From positions 9,373 to 23,529 of the forward strand of contig NW_003107629.1 of NCBI RefSeq assembly GCF_000003605.2: DNA of 14,157 nucleotides, given 5' to 3'. The position numbers and the translations under genes were made by a program. Each line of letters begins with the position of its first letter. The first letter of the stretch is position 1. Positions 9,421-14,157 of this stretch are shown piece after piece. Under the pieces are notes generated by a model. That model saw only the letters and a list, made by a program, of their open reading frames with translations. It searched no databases and had not been told where the DNA came from. The stretch is from Saccoglossus kowalevskii. Lineage: Eukaryota; Hemichordata; Enteropneusta; Harrimaniidae.

Positions 9421-10314
9421 ATGTCTAGACTGATCTTACAAGTTGTTATCCTGGTGGCAATGCTGAGTTATTCTGGAGGGGTTGAGACATGTGTCCGCGA
9501 AGCCTATCAAAAAACGTATGAGATCGGTGGAACAAGAGTCACGGTCAACACTGGCCAGTGTGTGTCCTATATACGGTAGGAACATGTAATGTTCATCTTT
9601 TGGACTGAGGCAGATATTAAGTGCATTAACCTTTTTACGCCTGTGGAGGGCGCTATCTTTGAATAATCTTTTTCATGTGTGTGTTAAAAAAATCGCGTTC
9701 ATTAACTTTTTCACGGCTGTTGAGGCGTGGTCTCAAGTGGTAGCCATTTTCGTTTGTGGATTCTATAACGTCAATAAGGTACGTAAAAAGGAACGTGTCC
9801 AGCACGAACGTTTTATTCATTCAGCCCTATAAATTTACCAACATTGTCAGAGGCCTGTCGATGTATTCATGTGGTTAGTTGCAGAAGACAATACGGGGAC
9901 GTCTAGGTCCATGGGGCCAAATACTGGCCTATCTGTAATAAATCGACAGGCCTCTGACAGCTTTTAAAATGCATACATCATTTTAAAACACACACGCCAC
10001 GGCCCCCAATACGTACGTTATTTTTAATTATTAGTCCGTTTTATTCTAGTATACACGAAATAATAAATTTACATTCCACGCCTCGTAAAAGCAATACTTA
10101 CAGTTATATATCATTGCTTTCTCACAATCATTGTTGTTTTTTTCACAGACCACGCGTTATCCTGGAATCCAAGTTATTGATGAGTAACGTAAAATATCGT
10201 GAGTCGCTAAAACACCGTTGCTGCCAAGCAACCAGTTTCATTGAACGGTCAACACGCATTCGACGTGATCGTTTATTGTACAACCAGGTCTTGAAGTGTA
10301 GCTTCAGACCGTGA
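9421..10314 (+). CDS. Small secreted cysteine-rich protein, 106 residues, two coding exons
   Basis: The first coding exon begins after the acceptor at 9408; ATG at 9421 follows 12 nt of leader in a CAAA-ATG context. It encodes 51 residues plus two bases and ends at CG|GTAGGA (9575|9576). The next exon starts at 10149 after TTTTTCACAG, completes an Arg codon, and runs to TGA at 10312-10314. Residues 1-20 are a clear signal peptide (SR, then a LILQVVILVAML core, then SYSGG), so the product should be secreted. The mature part is basic with Cys at 24, 47, 76, 77 and 102. GQC (45-47), CC (76-77) and a final LKC resemble the order of C-terminal cystine-knot proteins (glycoprotein hormones, bursicon, DAN), but two knot cysteines are missing (Asn43 and Phe104 sit at their places). 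RIRR (88-91) is a possible furin site. I do not recognise the family. The reading frame is intact across the splice. Alternatives are an unrelated secreted peptide precursor or antimicrobial peptide. Confidence 0.7.
9622..9730. repeat. Diverged direct repeat in intron 2
   Basis: CATTAACCTTTTTACGCCTGT (near 9623) recurs as CATTAACTTTTTCACGGCTGT (near 9700), each followed by a GAGG(G)CG stretch. The copies are about 76 bp apart and imperfect, probably an old local duplication. Confidence 0.5.
9845..9959. mobile_element. 115-bp element with 18-bp perfect inverted repeats
   Basis: The left arm TGTCAGAGGCCTGTCGAT (9845-9862) is the exact reverse complement of the right arm at 9942-9959. Size and structure fit a tiny non-autonomous DNA element (MITE) or a long hairpin. 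I see no target-site duplication next to the arms. It lies in the second intron of the secreted-protein gene and would fold in the pre-mRNA. Confidence 0.55.
9962..9988. repeat. Short hairpin, 10-bp arms
   Basis: TTTTAAAATG (9962-9971) pairs with CATTTTAAAA (9979-9988) around a 7-nt loop. It directly follows the inverted-repeat element, but its AT-rich arms could easily arise by chance. Confidence 0.5.
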
Positions 10315-10531
10315 TGAGCTTTGACGACAAGCAAACAAAACAGATCCTGTTATTGTCTTCAATGTATAGCTTTGCTTTTGTATTTCAGATGTGTTTCACC
10401 AACTGCAGAAAAATAACCGTATGCTACTTTTTTATTTGGTCGGCTCATAATGTGATAATATTGTTAACTGATTGTGATTCCTTACGTAGTGTAATGTGTT
10501 TAATTCCCCAGACACAGACGAATTGTGTTCC

Positions 10532-10567
10532 AATAAACTTAATGCATATAGTAGTGGTGTGGTTACC
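10532..10567 (+). terminator. Polyadenylation signal of the secreted-protein gene
   Basis: AATAAA at 10532-10537 lies about 218 nt past the stop codon and is followed at 10551-10563 by a GT-rich tract (GTAGTGGTGTGG), the usual downstream element. This gives the gene a plausible short 3' untranslated region and a cleavage site near 10550-10560. Confidence 0.6.
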
Positions 10568-11590
10568 TAGGTGATACTAGTACTCTGCATACATTATCCG
10601 AGTTCAACCACAATCATATTACGTTGAAACTTAGCTAACTTGTTTTATTTTTTCTATTAATACATTTATTTATTGGTCAATTTAACAAAAAAATACATTT
10701 CATAGAAAATATCACTTATTACAAGAGTAACTTTTCCGAAATATTATAATAATTCCAACTTCTACCTCAATTTATGGTTCAACAATGCCGTAACATACAA
10801 TTTGACGCAGTCCGCATGCGTTCCATGAATTTAATTAAGTTTTCTGATGGAAATCGAAAAGCGTTGTCAAACTCTCCAGGAATTCAGGTTTGAATTTCGT
10901 TGGAAGCACCAGAGTTAGTTTACAACAGTACATAGTAGAGCAAAACTTTTAAATAACAGACACTTCATATTATTGCTCTTACGAATTTGCGTCAAATCAA
11001 ATGTATTTGTGTTACTTTTGTTTACTTGACTATTTTTTGGTTTTACTTGCTGCTATCATATTTTGTGCACATATATTATATATCGTATCCCGGTAGCCTT
11101 AATTACATAACATCACGCGTTACAGGCTCCTGAAAACTACAATGTCAAGTGAAGCAATTTACCTGATTTTTCAAAATGAAGTCAGAAGCACTTACCAAAC
11201 CCAGTTTATAAGATAACTGGAACATTACTAATCGTCTACACGCCTAACATAGATATACGAAGTGCATAACGAATACAATAAATTACACACAGTCACAGGT
11301 GTTAGAATCAAATTCGTTGATCATAAGCAGACTGCTTACAAAGTTGTAAAACGCGATTGCAATGTTGGTAGATTCACATGGAAATGTGACCTATGTTGTT
11401 ATATTATCGAGACCGATCGTTAAATGTTCGAAAGAGTGTATAAATATGTGTGAACGGTCGTTTATATCGTATTGCCTCTTGAAGCATGTGGAGGTCATAG
11501 GTCAACTTGCGAAAATACAAACTGCAAAAGGAAGCAATTTGAGCATCCTAACATCACTAGGCAGAAAATTCGGATAAAATTCAAATGCCC
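10568..11590. other. Non-coding stretch after the secreted-protein gene
   Basis: AT-rich with no supported feature. A 71-codon plus-strand frame at 11362-11577 starts with ATG and has four cysteines, but has no signal peptide, splice context or known motif, so I leave it uncalled. Confidence 0.5.
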
Positions 11591-11592
11591 CT

Positions 11593-11655
11593 CCTAGCCG
11601 AGTAGTCAGGTGATTGACGCATCACAAACGTTAAGATCAATCGGACACGGCTATT
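11593..11655 (+). other. Possible tRNA-derived SINE head
   Basis: TAGCCGAGTAGTCAGG fits an RNA polymerase III A box (TRGYNNARNNGG with D-loop expansion), as in tRNA-Ser/Leu-like SINE heads. About 30 bp on, GATCAATCGGAC is a poor B-box match. GATTGA and TCAATC could pair as a stem. No complete cloverleaf, anticodon arm or SINE body can be confirmed, so this is at best a decayed copy. Confidence 0.25.
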
Positions 11656-11772
11656 ACTTGCATTGACACACATAGAAAAGACATAAAGAAATATTTCGTG
11701 TATTTTTCATCATTATGATGTCACTATTTTTTGCGGTCGGCACATAATGAATGTAAGCTGTAAGACGAATTA

Positions 11773-11880
11773 CAAAGTGAGTGCAAAGTGAGTGCAAAGT
11801 GAGTGCAAAGTGAGTGCAAAGTGAGTGCAAAGTGAGTGCAAAGTGAGTGCAAAGTGAGTGCAAAGTGAGTGCAAAGTTGG
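11773..11880. repeat. 11-bp minisatellite (CAAAGTGAGTG)
   Basis: Nine identical 11-bp units are followed by a partial one (CAAAGTTGG). The units show no substitutions, so the array is young or recently homogenised. The minus-strand open frame across it (repeated SLCTHFALTLH) is a by-product of the period (three units equal 11 codons). Confidence 0.95.
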
Positions 11881-11899
11881 TAGATTTGCGTGTATACAC

Positions 11900-13194
11900 G
11901 AACTAAGTTGCTGTCATATCACAAAGTTATAAAGTAGAAAAAATGAATAAAATCCAAGCCAAGGCCCCGAATATTAGCAGAGTGCCATACGAGCTAATCG
12001 TAACATGTTCTAAAACAGCCCTGTCTAACTTATCATGTACCAATGTACTCGGCCACTAGAATTATTGGAAGGTGCACTACCAGTGTCTGTGAATGCCCTC
12101 ACTTTCATTAGAACCGTAGTAACATGTACTATGGTACATTTGAGGATTATTAGTATCCTTGGCCAAGTTTTGGCGTTCGGAGGAACTGGCAGAGGGAGGA
12201 TTGCCTTATACAGATATGCAGACAGCAGACTGGACAGAACTCGCTAATTATAGCTGATCCCAAATCTCAGTATGACCCTGGAACTGGGAAATATTATACT
12301 TGACCTGAGTTTATTACCACATACGCTGCAATCAGAATGCAACTCTTATGAATAATTATACAAAATACAATCAAATTCTTCTCGAGCTTCGTAAAAAGAT
12401 TATGATCTAAACATTTCAAATGCAATTCAAAACTAGAACTGGAACGTGACTACCAGCAATACTCGCCAGGTCTAGCCATAGAACCAGTCAGGGATTGTCG
12501 GTTGTAGATTCGGAATAAGCAACGGCCTCACGACCAGTATGTATTCCATGTGTCGGATTTTTTGGCTTTCGCTGGATACCTGGGCCAACCGCTGCGTCAA
12601 CATTGATTTCTTCTGTTTTGGTGTATAATAACAAGCCGTGTGACAATAGCTAGTTGTGCCTAATAAACATAAACTCAGAAACTAAGTGAGATTAGTCACA
12701 ACTTAGTATTATTGTTATATTTCAAATCGTTAATAACCGTGCTGATATGCTACGTTTTATAGGTCAGTCTCATCTCAAGATAACGGGTGGGTAAACAAAT
12801 AAATGCAACAACTACATGCTTATTTGTATTGCAACATTTCGCCGAATTACTGAATACTGGAAACATTCGGAACAGTTTTGTAAATGATTGGCTACAAACA
12901 TTCAACTGATAATGTCCTTGGCATACTTGTATATTATTATACAGATAAGTGAAATACGCAAGAATGAAAGTAGTATTTTCGATAGATTATAACACTTTGC
13001 TAACCCTATGTTTATAGCCGTATTATTTCATGTCAAACGCCAACCTCAATATGTTTGTGTGAGAGTATATACTCACATCAATCATCAATTAGTAATCCGG
13101 TAATAGTTGTACTTTGGAAAATCCAGATTATGCGTAAAGCGCCCTCTTTAGGTCAAAATATTGAAAATGTTGGACCCCGCCCTAAAATAGAGTT
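11900..13194. other. Non-coding stretch before the satellite
   Basis: I see no supported gene. A 70-codon plus-strand frame at 12035-12247 has a hydrophobic middle and a basic, Arg-rich end, but no recognisable family and no splice or promoter context. AT-rich spacer otherwise. Confidence 0.5.
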
Positions 13195-14157
13195 GTTGGG
13201 TGAGTGGATATTATCAAGTTACTCCCAAGACGTGATATTAAGAGCCCAGAATTACAATAATTAGCATACTGTAGCTTTTGCATTCAGTTGGGTGAGTGGA
13301 TATTATCCAATTACTCCCAAGACGTGATATTAAGAGGCCAGTATTACAAAAATTAGCATACTATAGCTTTTGCATTCAGTTGGGTTCGTGGATATTATCC
13401 AATTACTCCCAAGACGTGATACCAAGAGAACAGTATTACAATAATTAGCATACTGTAGCTTTTGCATTCAGTTGGGTGAGTGGATATTATCCAATTACTC
13501 CCAAGACGTGATATTAAGAGGCCAGTATTACAAAAATTAGCATACTATAGCTTTTGCATTCAGTTGCGTTCGTGGATATTATCCAATTACTCCCAAGACG
13601 TGATACAAAGAGAACAGTATTACATTAGCATACTATAGCTTTTGCATTCAGTTGGGTGATTGGATATTATCCAATTACTCCCAAGACGTGATATTAAGAG
13701 GCCAGTATAACAATAATTAGCATACTATAGCTTTTGCATTCAGTTGGGAGAGTGGATATTATCCAATTACTCCCAAGACGTGATATTAAGAGAACAGTAT
13801 TACAATAATTAGCATACTGTAGCTTTTGCATTCAGTTGGGTGCGTGGATATTATCAAGTTACTCCCAAGACGTGATACTAAGAGAACAGTATTACAATAA
13901 TTAGCATACTGTAGCTTTTGCATTCAGTTGGGTGAGTGGATATTATCCAGTTACTCTCAAGACGTGATATTTAGAGGCCAGAATTACAATAATTAGCATA
14001 CTGTAGCTTTTGCATTCAGTTGGGTGAGTGGATATTATCCAGTTACTCCCAAGACGTGATATTCAGAAAACAGTATTACAATAATTAGCATACTATAGCT
14101 TGTGCATTCAGTTGGGTGAGTGGATATTATCCAATTACTCCCAAGACGTAATATTAA
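13195..14157. repeat. 92-bp satellite array, at least 10.5 units, open at the window edge
   Basis: Units begin at GTTGGG (GTTGCG once) at 13195, 13287, 13379, 13471, 13563, 13651, 13743, 13835, 13927, 14019 and 14111. Nine of the ten intervals are exactly 92 bp; one is 88 because AATA is missing from ACAATAATTAG. Conserved parts are GTGGATATTATC, TTACTCCCAAGACGTGATA and TTAGCATACT(A/G)TAGCTTTTGCATTCA. Unit types with GAGGCCAG and GAGAACAG alternate through the second to seventh units, and the units at 13287 and 13471 are identical. Each unit holds the odd palindrome GGATATTATCC. The array continues beyond the window. Confidence 0.97.

Noticed and set aside
10143-10334. Minus-strand 63-codon frame
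   Set aside because: Antisense shadow of the last coding exon of the secreted-protein gene.
10311-10574. Plus-strand 87-codon frame just after the secreted-protein stop
   Set aside because: Lies in the 3' untranslated region and runs through the polyadenylation signal; low-complexity hydrophobic sequence.
11362-11577. 71-codon plus-strand frame with four cysteines
   Set aside because: No signal peptide, splice sites, promoter or recognisable motif; length is within chance for this window.
11654-11899. Minus-strand frame with repeated SLCTHFALTLH
   Set aside because: Product of the 11-bp minisatellite; no start context or homology.
12035-12247. 70-codon plus-strand frame with hydrophobic middle
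   Set aside because: No family match or gene context; one of many chance frames.
13195-14157. Hammerhead ribozyme in the satellite, as found in some invertebrate satellites
   Set aside because: Neither strand of the unit has the conserved CTGATGA core paired with a GAAA block.
13195-14157. CRISPR array
   Set aside because: The 92-bp units abut with no unique spacers, and the DNA is eukaryotic.

Overview
The window looks like nuclear DNA from an AT-rich invertebrate animal, probably marine. The signs are spliceosomal introns, AATAAA polyadenylation signals, several unrelated tandem repeats, and a eukaryotic IS3-like (IS3EU-type) DDE transposase, a family I associate with cnidarians, molluscs, echinoderms, hemichordates, amphioxus and fish. 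No bacterial operon, CRISPR array or intact ribosomal RNA gene is visible. The exact phylum cannot be read from the sequence.

Layout. 1-2780 is non-coding: a twin CRE-like motif cluster near 680-713, TAATTA repeats near 806-841, an octanucleotide array at 1029-1092 and a diverged tandem or interspersed repeat at about 1306-1830. 2793-4100 (+) holds a broken gene: a two-exon SAM-like domain, then a region carrying one in-frame stop, a frameshift and further stops, with a polyadenylation signal at 4631. 5110-6608 (-) holds a decayed IS3EU-like transposase in three pieces: a helix-turn-helix N-terminus, a D-D-E integrase core and a spliced C-terminal exon. The three catalytic acids survive, but there is an in-frame TGA, a frameshift with a short deletion, and a GA where the intron should start with GT. 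The two broken genes converge and probably belong to one dead element. Eleven copies of a 21-bp palindromic repeat sit directly upstream of the transposase start.

7514-10555 (+) looks like one complete, intact small gene: TATA box, initiator, short non-coding first exon with a canonical donor, a coding exon with a signal peptide, a second coding exon, and a polyadenylation signal followed by a GT-rich stretch. It encodes a 106-residue secreted protein with five cysteines. The spacing loosely resembles a reduced cystine-knot hormone or growth factor, with a furin-type site near the C-terminus. This is the most interesting item in the window. Its second intron carries a small element with 18-bp perfect inverted repeats.

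10560-13190 is mostly featureless, apart from a weak tRNA-like (SINE head) stretch near 11595 and an 11-bp minisatellite at 11773-11880. The window ends inside a 92-bp satellite (13195-14157, more than ten copies), part of which shows a two-unit (184-bp) higher-order pattern.
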